NCBI RefSeq assembly: GCF_035582795.1 | Contig: NC_134366.1 | Coordinates: 3,330,828-3,394,827 of the forward strand | Direction of reading: 5' to 3' | Length of the DNA: 64,000 bases | Source of the DNA: Mycteria americana | Taxonomy: Eukaryota > Chordata > Aves > Ciconiiformes > Ciconiidae | Part shown: piece after piece, positions 1 to 10,989 of the stretch | Layout of the letters: each line of letters begins with the position of its first letter | Position numbering within the stretch: position 1 is the first letter of the stretch | Notes under the pieces: generated by a model | Seen by the model: only the letters and a program-made list of their open reading frames with translations | Databases searched by the model: none | What the model was told of the DNA's origin: nothing | Program-made: the position numbers and the translations under genes

Positions 1-514
1 TTCCAAGGAAAGATGATGGGCCCATGTAGCAACTGATTAGATTTAAATGGAAATTCTGGATGGGCATTTTTACCTCATGAAGGAGGAAAGAAAAAAAAAG
101 GTGTGGTTTAAATTAGGACTGGACTGTGAATTGCAGAGGGAGTTGCGCCTGTAAAGGGGGGATGAAAGCTGTATTTCTAGGTGCTGCTGACAGCCGTTGG
201 GTTAGCCCAGCCAGAAGAAGTAAGCGGCAGTTCATGCATTTGACCAGCCATTAATACTGTCCGCTCTTCAACAAGGATGAAAAGCTGTGACTGCCGCTTG
301 AGAAGTGGTTTGGTGCTTTGGTCAACCAGCTGCATTAATTATATTTTGAATACAAAGGTTATCCATTTCCTACAGCAATGGTGTCCCTGGGTGTAGCATC
401 ACCCAGCTGTTGTGGGCATCCCACCACACGGTCTGGCAATTAGACCAGCCAAATAGGATTTGTAATGGCTGCTCATAGGGGTGGTCCTACACCCAGGAAA
501 ACAAGAGGAAGATC

Positions 515-575
515 ATGTCGCTGCTCTGTGCCTCTGTTTTCCCCATTGGTATAATGAGGGTTATTTACTGGCCTC
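515..575 (+). repeat. MIR-type SINE remnant (3' part)
   Basis: The stretch reads 'tgcctctgttttccccatt' followed by an 'ataatgagggttat' segment. This matches the conserved MIR 3' segment (tctgagcctcagtttcc, then catctgtaaaatg and a gataat block) with scattered mismatches. It is an old, short fossil copy, and its match was judged by eye. Confidence 0.5.
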
Positions 576-1497
576 ATCTGCAGATCACTCTAAGAGGTCT
601 TGTTGAAGGGCTACAGGGTGGGCAGGGTGGAGGCAGGAGAGATGCCAGCGGTGGGACTCTCTGCTCTGGACTGTGTGAACGAGGTGGTTCTCAGGTTGAT
701 GTTAAGGCATGAACCATGTTGCTGTTAGCCACCTGCCCAAAAGCTGTTCCGTGATCGCTCCCAGCTCCTCCAGGGTGAGCAGCAGGTGGGGCTGAAACCT
801 CCCTTATCTGGGTCCAGGCCCTGGACATCATTTGCGTCATGCCAGAGAACAGCTGAGTATTACTCTTTTGCACTTCCTTCACCATGAGGTGCTACTCAGA
901 CAAAGCCAAAGCTGGATTTCTTTTTTTGTTGGGTTTTTTTTGTTTGTTTGGGGAGCCTAAGGGTTTCAGATGCCCGAATGCCTTTGACATAGCTCCTGTA
1001 GAAAATCAGAGTCCCGGGCTGCATGCAGAAAACCCTGCAGTGCGGCAAGCAGAGTCGCTCAGCCGGAGGGAGGCTGCCCCTGGCTCCGTAAAGATGGGTG
1101 CTCTGCTGAGGTCCCATGGGAACAGCTCTGGGACTGCGCCCACAGCTCAGCACGCTCCAACACACACCCTCAGAGACACCCCACATTCACCAGGGTCCAT
1201 CTCTACTCCCTACCTCCCAGCTGCGAGTGCAACCTTCATTTCAATGAGGCTGTGCAGAGCTCATCCCAAGTTAATGCTCATTCCCACCAGCCATTTCACA
1301 TCCCAAGAAAATTCCTCCCCTTTATAGATAACATCTAGGTATCGGGGAGAAAACATTCATTACAGGGAATCAAGTCGCAGGCCAAAGGCGTACGGACTGA
1401 AAGAGGGACAGGCAAAGTTGATCTGAGAGCCCTGCCGCTCAGCCTGGACCTCACAAGAGGTCTCAGCTCCCAGCTGAAGGACAGGTAACCTGTGTGA

Positions 1498-1541
1498 ATC
1501 CTGTGTGTTACAACAGGTCATCCCGTGTGTTACAACAGGAA
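1498..1541. repeat. Two-copy tandem repeat, 22-bp unit
   Basis: Two adjacent 22-bp units are built around 'gtgtgttacaacagg' and differ by very few bases. This is a small tandem duplication. Three other two-copy repeats with 22-23-bp units occur in the first 12.4 kb. Confidence 0.8.
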
Positions 1542-3664
1542 TCCTCTCCTTTGACCAGTGGAGATAATCCATCCTTCTTCACTAAGCAGGTGGGAGGATG
1601 CAGACACTGCGGTGGTGAGGAGTGGGTTGGTACTTCAATATGGTGAGCAACCAAGCCTCCACTTCTCTGGTGGCTCTACTCCACCACCTGTGAAAGGGAA
1701 GAAGTGATCGGTGAGGCAACACAGTTTTGATTCATCCAAGATAGTTTTGTGAGAGAATTTATGCTGATTTAAACAAAGGTTTTTGGGGAAGAGGGGGAAT
1801 ATCTCAAAAAGTCAAACCTTGATATTTTTTTTTCACTTGGTGTTTCCTGCCTTTAAAAAACCCCACAAATATTAAGTAATTAAAATCATCCAGGGAGAGC
1901 TTAGAAACAACATAAAATAGATCATTTTGGAGTCAAATACAGCATTCCATTCATCTCGAAGCAAAATGGTTTTGACATTTTTTGGTTCTCTGAACAATTT
2001 GGGAAGCCAGTGAACCAAAACCAGCAGATGCGTGCACCACCCTCCACCTGCCCAACACAAACACCGATAGCTAAGAAACCTGATGTCGGAGCAAAGGCAT
2101 CCTGCACCTCTGGCTTTATCTACCTGGACAGATGCATCCAAACATGTTGGCTGTCAGCAGGCCACTATCTGTGATTTTAAACCACATAAGCCACCCCCTC
2201 CTTTCCCCCATTAATTTTTTAAGCTCATTGGCCACTTTCATCTATATCCACCAACACGTTAGCAGTCCTAGTGATGTAAATCCCTCCGTGTCCTGGCGGA
2301 CCTGTGCAGGATCTGCAAGCAACTTGCTGCACTTTCTGAGCCCCAAACAGGGTCCCCCTCCTCCAAAGACAAACAGGATTTCTTTTGAAGTCTGAATGTC
2401 TGTTCCTGGGCCAATAAAGTCCTTCAATATCCCAGCAAGAAGGTAAAGGTGGTGAAAGGTGTTAGCAAGCATCTCCTTGTGAACTGCAATTAGCAGCTGG
2501 GTGAAGGAGGAAAGTGTTGGCAGAACAAGGGGAGGTGATGGCTGTCTCACCTCACTTGAGATGGGACAGATGGGCCAGGCATGAGCCCCAACACCAGGGC
2601 TGGAGACAGCCTGGCAAGCCAGCCCCAGGCCACTGGAGCCCTAAAGGGATGCAGAGGGGTTTCCTTACACCATATCTCATCCTGCTGGTGACACTTGAAG
2701 AGGGTCAGGCAACAGACAGGGAACAGGACCTGCTTGCAGAGAGTCCAACATAGGAGATATTTGGTCTGCCTTAGAAAATGGAGCCATGATAATCTTCTGC
2801 AGTGTTGTGAGCTGTGTTTTACATAAGAATGGCCATACAACCAGCCCTAAGACCTTCCCACCCAATCTCCAGCTACTAACCAGGAAAGGACATCCGTCAT
2901 AGGCAGTAAGACCTGTAGTTTTAGGGCTTTCTTGACTGCTCCATTGTCTCCAAAGGAAGTGGCTGTGGATGGAAACAGCTCTGCTTCATAAATGCAGGGG
3001 GGAGTTACATATACAGGGGAGAAATGCAGCTATTGTGAGAAAAAGGACATGCAAGTGTTGCTCTGTTAAAGATATTCCAGGAATTTCCCCAGGTAGTCAT
3101 GCTTCTCTGCAAAGTGGAGGGAAGGAAGATAGGAAAATGGAAGAGTCATGAAACTCCGTAACATAGTTTCTGGTGTCTAATCCTCCAAAACTGATCCACA
3201 CAGGGTTCTCACCGGAGATGGTGGCAGTTTTGGTAGACTTGGTGACAGACTCTAAGCAACACACCCTTCTGGGACAGGCCCAGTTGCCTCCATCCGATCC
3301 CACCTTTCGATGAAGTCAGTGTCGAGCAAACAGCACAACCCAAGGACACCCATAGAATCAAGCTTTAATCATACCTTTAAACCTGCTACAGAAGCAACCA
3401 AACTCGGTGCGCTCTGCACCAAACAGCATCACATCTATATAGTAGCCCTTATATAAGGCTATCGACTGGGGAGTATGTGTCTTTTTTCAGGACTCATGTG
3501 GACCAAACATGCAAGAAATCTGGGGTTTGCACATCTGTTTCTATCAACAGACAGTTCACTTGTACAAACACATCCAGTCTAAGGGCAAGGCGAATCCTTT
3601 TCAATATTAAGCCACTAAAAGACAGTGGAATAGGTTGAGGACTGGCTAGCAGCCAATGAGGTTT

Positions 3665-3905
3665 GCAAAACAGTGGAATCTAATAAAAATAATTGAAATA
3701 TTTAAAGGCAGTTGCTTCATTTTATAAAGAAGCACCTGCAATGATTACCCAAAACATTTGCAGGTGGAAAAAGGGCTGAGCACGTCATTGGTGTTAATAT
3801 CATTTTTGCTCAGAGGGCAAATTAGGAATTGTAATTGTGAAGAATCATTGGAGCTATTTCAATAATGGGATGACTCTGATAATGAAGGATGATTCCTTCA
3901 GATCC
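3665..3905. promoter_or_regulatory. Possible conserved non-coding element
   Basis: This block is AT-rich and free of repeats, with homeodomain-type cores (aattgaaat, taattgtgaa, taataaaaataatt) and E-boxes (gcacctgc, gcaggtgg). The two E-boxes flank 'aatgattacccaaaacattt'. This density of factor-like motifs is typical of vertebrate enhancers, but conservation cannot be tested from one sequence, so the call is inference only. Confidence 0.2.
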
Positions 3906-4075
3906 CCTCTAGAGTGTTAGCCTGCAAAGCCAAGGCTTGGGTGTATTAAAAACCTAACATCAAGGTGAAAGGTGTTCTCTGCAGCCAGGCACCATATATC
4001 AAGAATCGTTTACTTGCTTCAGCCTGTTAATGTCTTGAGAAAATAGAGGATAATTCACCTAAAACCCCTACAGCC

Positions 4076-4162
4076 AATCCCTCAGCTGATACAACTCAGC
4101 CCATTTCCACTGACTTCAGTAGGAAGCTGCCATTTCATGCCAGCTGAGCATCTGGCCTTTTG
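4076..4162. repeat. Palindromic ancient amniote repeat (MITE-like)
   Basis: The segment opens with 'ccctcagctgatacaactc', has a central 'ccactgacttcagtagg' and closes with 'gccagctgagcatctggcc'. The two ends are inverted repeats of each other (ctcagctg...cagctgag) around a near-palindromic centre. I recognise this pattern as a repeat common in reptile and bird genomes, but I cannot give it a firm family name. It is very diverged, so it is old. Confidence 0.55.
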
Positions 4163-4720
4163 GATTTTAGTTTGGGTGCTGATTCATCACCTCCTAATGT
4201 CTGGCTGGATCCCAGAGCACTAAGGTGTAGCTTTAAAGCACAGCAAACAAAGGATAGAAATACACAAGGAAGGGGAGATGTACGTCCGCATCTTCATCTG
4301 GGGGCAGTCTCCAAATGGAGCTACCTGAGCAGCCTGGCCTCCAGCCTCAGTATCAGCCTGTTACCAAACACATCGGAAGCAGAATCACATGTTCTCTTTA
4401 AAAATAGGTGCATTTAAGCACACACACCCAATCCCCGCTCTCTTGGATTCCCAGCGGGACGTAGCCACCTTTATGGACCTGATCCAAAGCCCATTTTTTT
4501 CCATAAAATTTAGACCAAGCGCTATTAAAAATTATTTCAAGAGATGGCAAGTAGGAGGAGTGATCCTCTGTGCTTCACATGGGCATCAGGCAGTTTCTTG
4601 GCACTGAAGAATAGCATGAGCCTGGGACACAGAAAATTGTAAGCCCAGTTTGGGCCATCACAGAGCCAAATAGCTTAGAAAACAGAATATGGAAGAGAGC
4701 AGTCAGATGTTGTTCAACGT

Positions 4721-5018
4721 CTTGCTAGATGTGAAAGCAAGTGAGGAGTATCCTGGAGAAACACGAGACTCACCAGGGATGCTCATTCTGAGTCCCGCTG
4801 GCACTGGCTGTATTGTCTCTTTTAAGTGTGCCAGAAAGTGACCTTGAATGTTGTGTGGCTCGAGCTATGACATCCGCACTGTCCCTACGGCAGGGCTCAA
4901 GTTGAATCCAAGTTCCCCCTTTCACCTGAAGTTCGGAGAGCCAGATGGGTCACTGCAGGTTCGAAGCCAGCAGTTAGCAGGTGGACCATATGGGGCACCA
5001 GGAAATTTGAACTGAGGG
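4721..5018 (+). repeat. Left arm of a ~300-bp inverted duplication
   Basis: These 298 bp occur again in reverse complement at 5418-5717. By eye the arms differ by four transitions and one 2-bp indel, which is close to 99% identity. The arm begins at cttgctagatg and ends at gaactgaggg. It is not flanked by direct repeats, so it is the likelier source copy. No transposon or gene is recognisable inside it. Confidence 0.95.
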
Positions 5019-5417
5019 CAAGCTATCTCGATGGTGTGATGCACTGTGGAAAAGTCTGAGCTGTCTGTTCGTGACATCAGGAGAAAAATCAGTACCAGGT
5101 ATGAAGTTGAGACTTCCCAGGAAGAGTCTGATGAGACGTTTCAGCACACAACCATCATTTTCCAAAGGGAGACAGACCCTTTTTTTCACCCTGTTCTACA
5201 CATGGTCTCTTGGGTAATTTCCATCCCTGGAGAAAGATGAGTGGAGGGGAATACTCCTTCATTTGAGGAGAACTTCAGCCTTAATAGAGGATTCACAAAT
5301 TTAGAAAAGACTTTTCATTTAGAAGGTGGAGAAGACTTCATATAGGCATCATCTGGCCGAGTGCAAACACATGAAATAAAGCCATCTGTTTCTGAGGTAG
5401 TCCTCATGGACTTATGT
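5019..5417. other. Spacer between inverted arms
   Basis: These 399 bp of single-copy sequence separate the two arms. There is no coding signal. Its last 17 bases contain the first copy of a 9-bp direct repeat (tcctcatgg, 5401-5409) and then 'acttatgt' before the right arm. Confidence 0.85.
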
Positions 5418-5717
5418 CCCTCAGTTCAAATTTCCTGGTGCCCCATATGGTCCACCTGCTAACTGCTGGCTTTGAACCTGCAGTGACCCATCTGGCTCTC
5501 CGAACTTCAGGTGAAAGGAGGAACTTGGATCCAACTTGAGCCCTGCCGTAGGGACAGTGCAGATGTCATAGCTCGAGCCACACAGCACATTCAAGGTCAC
5601 TTTCTGGCACACTTAAAAGAGACAATACAGCCAGTGCCAGCGGGACTCAGAATGAGCATCCCTGGTGAGTCTCGTGTTTCTCCAGGATACTCCTCACTTG
5701 CTTTCACATCTAGCAAG
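5418..5717 (-). repeat. Right arm of inverted duplication, probable inserted copy
   Basis: This is the reverse-complement copy (300 bp) of 4721-5018. Together with eight extra bases (5410-5417) it is bracketed by a perfect 9-bp direct repeat, tcctcatgg, at 5401-5409 and 5718-5726, which looks like a target-site duplication. This suggests that this arm was inserted as a templated copy of the upstream sequence, rather than the pair being the ends of one foldback transposon. Confidence 0.9.
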
Positions 5718-5726
5718 TCCTCATGG

Positions 5727-6769
5727 CCTTACAGGCCATGGAGATCTGGTTAGTACCATCAGTGGCATACAATTTATCTCACCCTAAAGCAGACAAGCTG
5801 AACCTCATCCTTAGTTCCCACTGACTCTGAGGATTTGAAAACCTTTGGAGGGGTAAATTGTCCTGCAGGGAGCACAACAAACATGAATTACAGAGCATTT
5901 TTATAATGTTGGCCCCAAAACATAAAGACTCCTTCATAGCTCTGGCAGTGGCTGGTAGTCCTTCTTTACTGAAGCAGCAGATTACAAGAACACTGCCATT
6001 TGAGGGTTGCAACTTTCTTTGCAAGGAAGGTAACTTCCGAGTCCTTTAAGTCTTCGTACTGTTGCTCAACAGTACAGCAAGTGAGTCAATAAGGGCTTCA
6101 AAGACAGCTTAGCTACAATTTAAGGGACTAACACCTACTGACTTTAACTGCCAAATAGTGAGGTTTTCTAAAGTAGCGGGGTACGCCTCTCATAGCTGTT
6201 GGTAGCCATATGAGTGAAAAAGTTGGATGCATCTTTTCCTTTGAGGAGCTGAGCCTTGGTGCCCATAGATGGGCACAGATGGATAACTAAGCCAGGTATC
6301 TAGCCAGCTTTTGTGTGTAGCCATCAAACTTTCCCAGAGATCTGTAGATTCCTTCCAAAATGCTGTATGGCAGTATAGGACAAGGCTCTCTAACTGCAGA
6401 AGTGCCCTTAATCTAACAAACAGAACTGAGCATTACATGATCCAAGAGCTAAAAGATAAAGCTCCTATACTGGATTGCTTTCACGTGATGAAATGTGGTA
6501 GATGTCTGTCCAAGGTAGATGTCTGTCCAATGTGGTAGATGTCTGTCCCTTTATGGTCAGCCGGGATCTTGCCAGCAAAGTCATTGGAGCTATGGGGTGC
6601 ATTCACTCCATCCTAAAGCACATATCTGAAATAAAACAGATGGCTCACTAGATCAGCCAGGGCTAGAAATAAAGCATACACCTCAACCTAGAGTAGAATT
6701 AATTTACTAGCGAATGAGATAAACTCATTAAATCAAGGCCATCCTTTTTTCCTAGAAAAGATATTTTTT
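5727..6769. other. Non-coding stretch
   Basis: No exon or recognisable transposon is seen here apart from the small 6497-6548 repeat. The open frames are short and unrelated to any family I recognise. Confidence 0.6.
6497..6548. repeat. Three-copy short tandem repeat (17-20 bp)
   Basis: The unit 'ggtagatgtctgtcc' starts at 6497, 6514 and 6534, so the spacing is 17 and then 20 bases. The copies are identical over the core, which indicates recent local slippage. Confidence 0.85.
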
Positions 6770-6895
6770 GGCTTGGTATTTAAATCTTGCCCCTGGAATC
6801 ACTGGGTGGAGTCCTCTGGCTCGTGTGATGCCAGGGATCAGACCAGATGATCATTTGTGTTGTTACCTCCCATTTTTAGGAGTCTAGGAATTTAT
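6770..6895 (+). repeat. Old L3/CR1-like LINE 3' end
   Basis: The segment 'ggatcagaccagatgatca' followed by a degraded 'ggagtctaggaa' tail matches the 3' terminus of old amniote CR1/L3-type LINEs (ggtcagactagatgatca, a ggtcccttctggcc block, then tctatgaa). It is much more diverged than the CR1 copies after 44 kb. Confidence 0.5.
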
Positions 6896-8588
6896 TGTTT
6901 TATTGTTTTATTCTTTAATCTTACGGCTCAGAGTCTGCAATTGCCCAAACAGTGCAACCATGTGTTGTTGGATTTGCAAAGATCAGCTGAAGACGAATCT
7001 CCTGCAAGGTTTGTTCTGCATATTTATGCTCTTAGGTTCTGGATATGAGAGGAGACAGATGGGCCCAGCTATTGCAGGAAATTTTGTGTCTGAATGTTTT
7101 CCCTCATGACAGGACACAGCACTACAGAAGCCTGTTCTCAGGAGACACTTGCCTAATTGCACAGAGTCAGCGAGTTGAGGCCTTTGGAGGAGTTTTTGGA
7201 TAACATCTCGTGCCTCGCTGCCTCCTTACCTTGCACAGCCATGCCTAGTCCCCTCCAAAGCCTACTGAATCCTGCTGCTTCTGCAGCACCAAGGGGTGTT
7301 GGACCAGGTTCACAAACCTTAGCACCATTAAGAGAAAATACTACCAATATCAGCATTCTCCACTCACTTACACCTACTTTGCATTTTAAATACCAGTAAA
7401 TGACTGCCCAAGGGAACAGAGAATCAGACCCATCAGTGTGGGTATATTTCAGCAACCCAGACCCCAGGAATTTTGGAAGTTCACCAGCATTAAGGATTAT
7501 TAATGCATATTGAAAAATAGCTGGAAATCTACCCAGCATTGTTAAAGAATCATTTAATTATTATTAACTGAGTCACCGAGGACAGGCAGGCAAGTTTATG
7601 AAACTGATACACTGAGTAACCACAGACTCTAGACAACAAGATTGCTATATGCCAAAGTTTGTAATTAAACCACGGCCCAAGGACGGGTGCTGCAGCCTGC
7701 TGCATTCAGCAAGTGCCCTCTGCTGGACTCCAGTCCCAGCCGGGACCACACCTTCTGCATCCAGCCTGCAAACTTCTTCTCTGCAAGGCGGGGTGCACCA
7801 CGGCATCCTTCCAGCATGACTTCCAGCCAACTGCCCTTTACAGCAGTCGCCTCCGATTAGATTTCTCAGTAAGAGCAATTATTCAGGAAAAAAAAACCGA
7901 TTAAGTTACACCCTGTGTCACCACAGCTTGGTTAGACTTGAAACATGGGTGCAGCTCTGAAGGGTTCATTGCCCTTTCCTATCCCATTCCCACTAGCTCG
8001 CCTTGGTGACTGGGAAATGTCCATCTTCGCCAGTTAGCTCACGATGACTAAAGCAGGTGGGGCATGCATGGTGAAGAGATATGATGTGAGAGAAATTAGT
8101 GCAATTAAATAACACAGCTTTCAACACCCAGCTCCCAGGGCCTTATTTAGCTAATTAAGTAAGCCATGCATTCCCCTGAGGTGTTTCCAGTGCCCTCAAG
8201 AGCAGTGTCAACGTCAAATTTGCTGCTGACCATTCATAATGGTCCGTGCTGACCATTCATAATTGTTAATGCCAAGCCACAAGAGCTTGCTTAGAGAGCA
8301 TTGGGGTTCCCTAGCTGCGGAGTCCCTGGACCAGGGTGCCAGGGCGCTCTCTCAAATGCTGTGAGGACACACTACTGACCAAGCCCAAACCCACCTGAAT
8401 ACCTCCTCTTCCCTAGCCTTCTCCCTTCAACACACATATGCCATCTAACAGAGTCCTAGACCCCTAACAGGTCATCAGGAGACATAAGTATTCTGCTGGC
8501 CACCTCCAAGTGACCCTGGGTGAGATGCTTTCTGTGCTTTTTGCTCCATTCACATTTTCCATCTCCCTCGCCTGTTTTGGCTGCCAGG
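6896..8588. other. Non-coding stretch
   Basis: No gene is recognised. The 128-codon minus-strand frame at 7153-7539 and the 80-codon plus-strand frame over it are mutually overlapping and featureless. The stretch contains the two-copy repeat at 8224. Confidence 0.6.
8224..8263. repeat. Two-copy repeat, 23-bp period
   Basis: The 17-bp string 'tgctgaccattcataat' occurs at 8224 and 8247 without mismatch, separated by six bases. Confidence 0.85.
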
Positions 8589-8682
8589 TACTCAAGGCAG
8601 GAACCGTCTCTCGTTAGGTCGACATGTAGGACCTAGCACAGCAAGGCCTCTAGGCATGCTTGTAATGCAAACAGAAAGATTA
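8589..8682 (+). repeat. Ancient amniote repeat, 'cctagcacag' type
   Basis: The order 'actcaaggcaggaaccgtc', then 'gacctagcacag', 'ggcctctaggcatgc' and 'tgtaatgcaaac' matches a dispersed old amniote repeat that I remember (gcagggactgtctc, gcacctagcacaat, ggcctctaggtgct, gtaatacaaat). A second copy is at 13,672-13,742. The family name is not certain. Confidence 0.5.
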
Positions 8683-9199
8683 GATCAAGTCTGGCCTCTC
8701 TCTCAATGCTGTGGGCAGCAGAAGAGTGTAGTGTTTGCCTCTTATCTGGAGTCTTGGGGGATTGGCCCAACATATTGACATAAACTGCTGCCAATGTCAG
8801 TTTACACTAAGAAAAACGGGTTATAAAATGTGTTGGCTCAAGAGCAAGATCAGAGTCGTGGTAAGGCATCCCTCTGCAGAGCCGGTAACCTCCCACGGAG
8901 AGGAAAGGACCATCCAAGCCAGTCACAGCTTTCGACCCCCAAATGAACTGGGTGCCTGGGCAGGAGTCTGTAACTCAGCAAGGCTTCAAGCCAAAGAGTG
9001 TGGGAGCACTAGGAAGATGTCCACAGTGGGCTTGGGGTCCTGCAGACACCTGCAGAGCTGGTCAGAGACATATGTAAAGCAATTTTTGAAAATCTTGTGG
9101 GAAATCAAAAAGTTAGAGGGGGAAAAGACATACGTCAAAGTAATCTTAAATGAAAAACTGCATTTTGACATTAAGAAATGTCATAAGAAAATGAAAGTG
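8683..9199. other. Non-coding stretch
   Basis: A 160-codon open frame (8735-9217, plus strand) crosses this stretch. It has no recognisable domain, runs into the repeat downstream, and is treated as a chance frame. Confidence 0.5.
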
Positions 9200-9510
9200 C
9201 AAGAAATGCTTTACTGAGTCAGACCAGCAGTTAGAGTAGCTCAGTAACCTGTGTGCCACCACTGCAATAGGAGATGCTCTCCAGGGAGGCCACTTTCTGC
9301 AGTCATTGCCCTCATGTTGCCCCAGCATCCACAGCCATCACACAGGACTGCTGCAGGGTGCACTTCTGCCTGCTCCTCTACCTGCCTATGGGTAGACCTG
9401 TTGTCCCTGAATTTGTCTAGCCCTTTTTTGAACCTGATGATACTATCTGCCTCAACAACCTTCTCTAGCAACAGATTCCAGGAGTCCATCAATGCTTTTT
9501 TTCATGTTTA
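9200..9510 (-). repeat. Old L3/CR1-like LINE 3' region, antisense
   Basis: On the plus strand it starts 'actgagtcagaccagcag', and later reads 'ctgaatttgtctagccctt', 'ttttgaacctgatgatac' and 'acagattccaggagtcc'. This is the reverse complement of the 3' region of old amniote CR1/L3 elements (gggtcagaccaatggtcc, aatttgtctaatccct, ttttgaaccc, gagttccacaggtt). The middle part is too diverged to align by eye. Confidence 0.5.
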
Positions 9511-10037
9511 TGAATTAAAATTCAAGAGAGTCATCTCCAGACTCAGACACCCACGTGCAGGCTGTCTACATGGGCGTTGGGTGTCAGGGTTCCCGCTGCA
9601 GTCCGTCGTGTGGTGCCTCATGCCAAGTGAGATGCCCTCAGGCTATGGCTGCAAAGGTCTCCTCCAAGCTCTTGGGCCACGTTTGTCAGCTCTGCTCAGG
9701 GGTCTGCAATCCCACATGGCACCATGCATCCACCATGTGAGCAACTCAGCTGAGGCCCTCAGCAGCAGATCCCAGAGTTCCCAGTGCAGCTCACCCATAT
9801 GTTTGGTTGGCTGGATTGCTCTGTGGGCTCCAGTGACCAGATCTCTATCGATTATCGGGAAACCTCAGGCACCAGCTTACATGGTGTAGACATCTAAATG
9901 TAGGTACCTGAGTCTGGTGCTGAAGCCTACCAGGAAACATATTTTAATTAGAAGAGGGAATTTTGAAACTAAGCCAAAATTGAAAATTTTGTTTTTCAGA
10001 TACTGTTTTCTATTTATAAGTGAGGAGATTAACCAAA
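9511..10037. other. Non-coding stretch
   Basis: The 212-codon frame 9251-9889 ends here. Its first third lies in repeat sequence and no domain is visible. At 9885-9915 there is a short 'acatctaaatgtaggtacc' motif related to the ancient repeat at 31,855. Confidence 0.5.
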
Positions 10038-10147
10038 GAAATCATAGGCTTATAGCATAATTTGGCTTGGAAAGGACTTCAGATCTCTACTCCAACCTCC
10101 TGCTCAAAGCAATGCCAGCTATGAGGTCAGACCAGACTGCTTTAACT
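10038..10147 (-). repeat. CR1 LINE 3'-end fragment, antisense
   Basis: After an 'aatcataggcttatag' start it reads 'tggcttggaaaggacttc', 'ctccaacctcctgctcaaagc' split by one mismatch block, and 'agctatgaggtcagacca'. This order is that of an antisense CR1 3' end. The copy is short and fairly diverged. Confidence 0.75.
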
Positions 10148-10185
10148 ACAAAATCACAAAACCTTTAGCTACAAAATCACAAAAC
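10146..10185. repeat. Two-copy repeat, 23-bp period
   Basis: The string 'ctacaaaatcacaaaac' is present at 10,146 and 10,169 without mismatch, directly at the inner border of the CR1 fragment. Confidence 0.85.
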
Positions 10186-10989
10186 AAGGTCCAGCGCTAA
10201 GAAGCCTGGTTTGATTGCCAAGGTCTCTGGCAAATATTTCATCCAGATGTAACGGGGAGCTCTGAATGTGCACGTAGCAGCAATATCAGATAACTGTCTA
10301 TAACCACAATGACAACTGTCTACTGGTGAGACATGAAGAGGAAGGAATCAGGAAACCTCCATAACCACACAAGAAGGAGGAGCAGACCTGAAGTTGGCAT
10401 GAACTAATGACCACCAGGTTTCAACAAAGAACAAGACAACCATGTCCTCAAGCACCTTTCTGCTCTGTAAGGGAGACTGGATGCATGCCCATGGAAGCTG
10501 TGTCCTGAGTGACATGGGCTGGGCCACACACCAGAGAAAGACCTTTAACATTTCTGAAAATTAAGGATGGTAAGTTTGTACATCACGTGTTTCATCTCAA
10601 GGAGAGGAATTCCTTACGGGCCTCGTCTTACAACAAAGGAGGAACAGATCCAAATGGTCAAATAGCAGTAGCTTCAATAGGAGAGGCTTTGCATGAGTCA
10701 ATATGTGAACTATTCAAGAGTGTTTCTACTTACTGATTTAAAATCTACAACCCTTATCAACAAGGAGAGAGACCATACTAGCTTTTCTTTAAGCCAGATT
10801 AAGAAGGAAAGTAAAAGTAGGTATTTAAGATAACGAATAAAACAAGTGAGTTGTTGTATTAAAATAAAACCAGTGTAATGCATGGAGAAAGAAAGATATT
10901 TTTGTCCAAACTAGAACTCAGGAGTGGAGAAAATCAATAAGGGAAATAAAGGACTTGAAGAAATATTTATAGTCAGCACAGTCAAGGTT
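10186..10989. other. Non-coding stretch
   Basis: No gene is recognised. The final few hundred bases may be the decayed upstream part of the LINE that follows, but no motif can be read confidently before about 10,990. Confidence 0.5.

Larger units (their letters stand above)
591..4075. other. Non-coding stretch without recognised genes
   Basis: Apart from the small repeat at 1498, I see no coding exon or recognisable transposon here. Open frames such as 884-1327 (147 codons) and 2242-2550 are low-complexity, lack any recognisable domain and overlap frames on the other strand. There are homopolymer-rich bits near 920-950 (T/G) and 1826. The sub-region 3665-3905 is listed separately. Confidence 0.6.

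Noticed and set aside
4949..4965. tRNA B-box-like 'ggttcgaagcc' string in the left arm of the inverted repeat
   Set aside because: There is no matching A-box or cloverleaf in the surrounding sequence, and the right arm has 'ggttcaaagcc'.
9251..9889. 212-codon plus-strand frame
   Set aside because: The first third is an antisense LINE remnant and no domain is visible in the rest.
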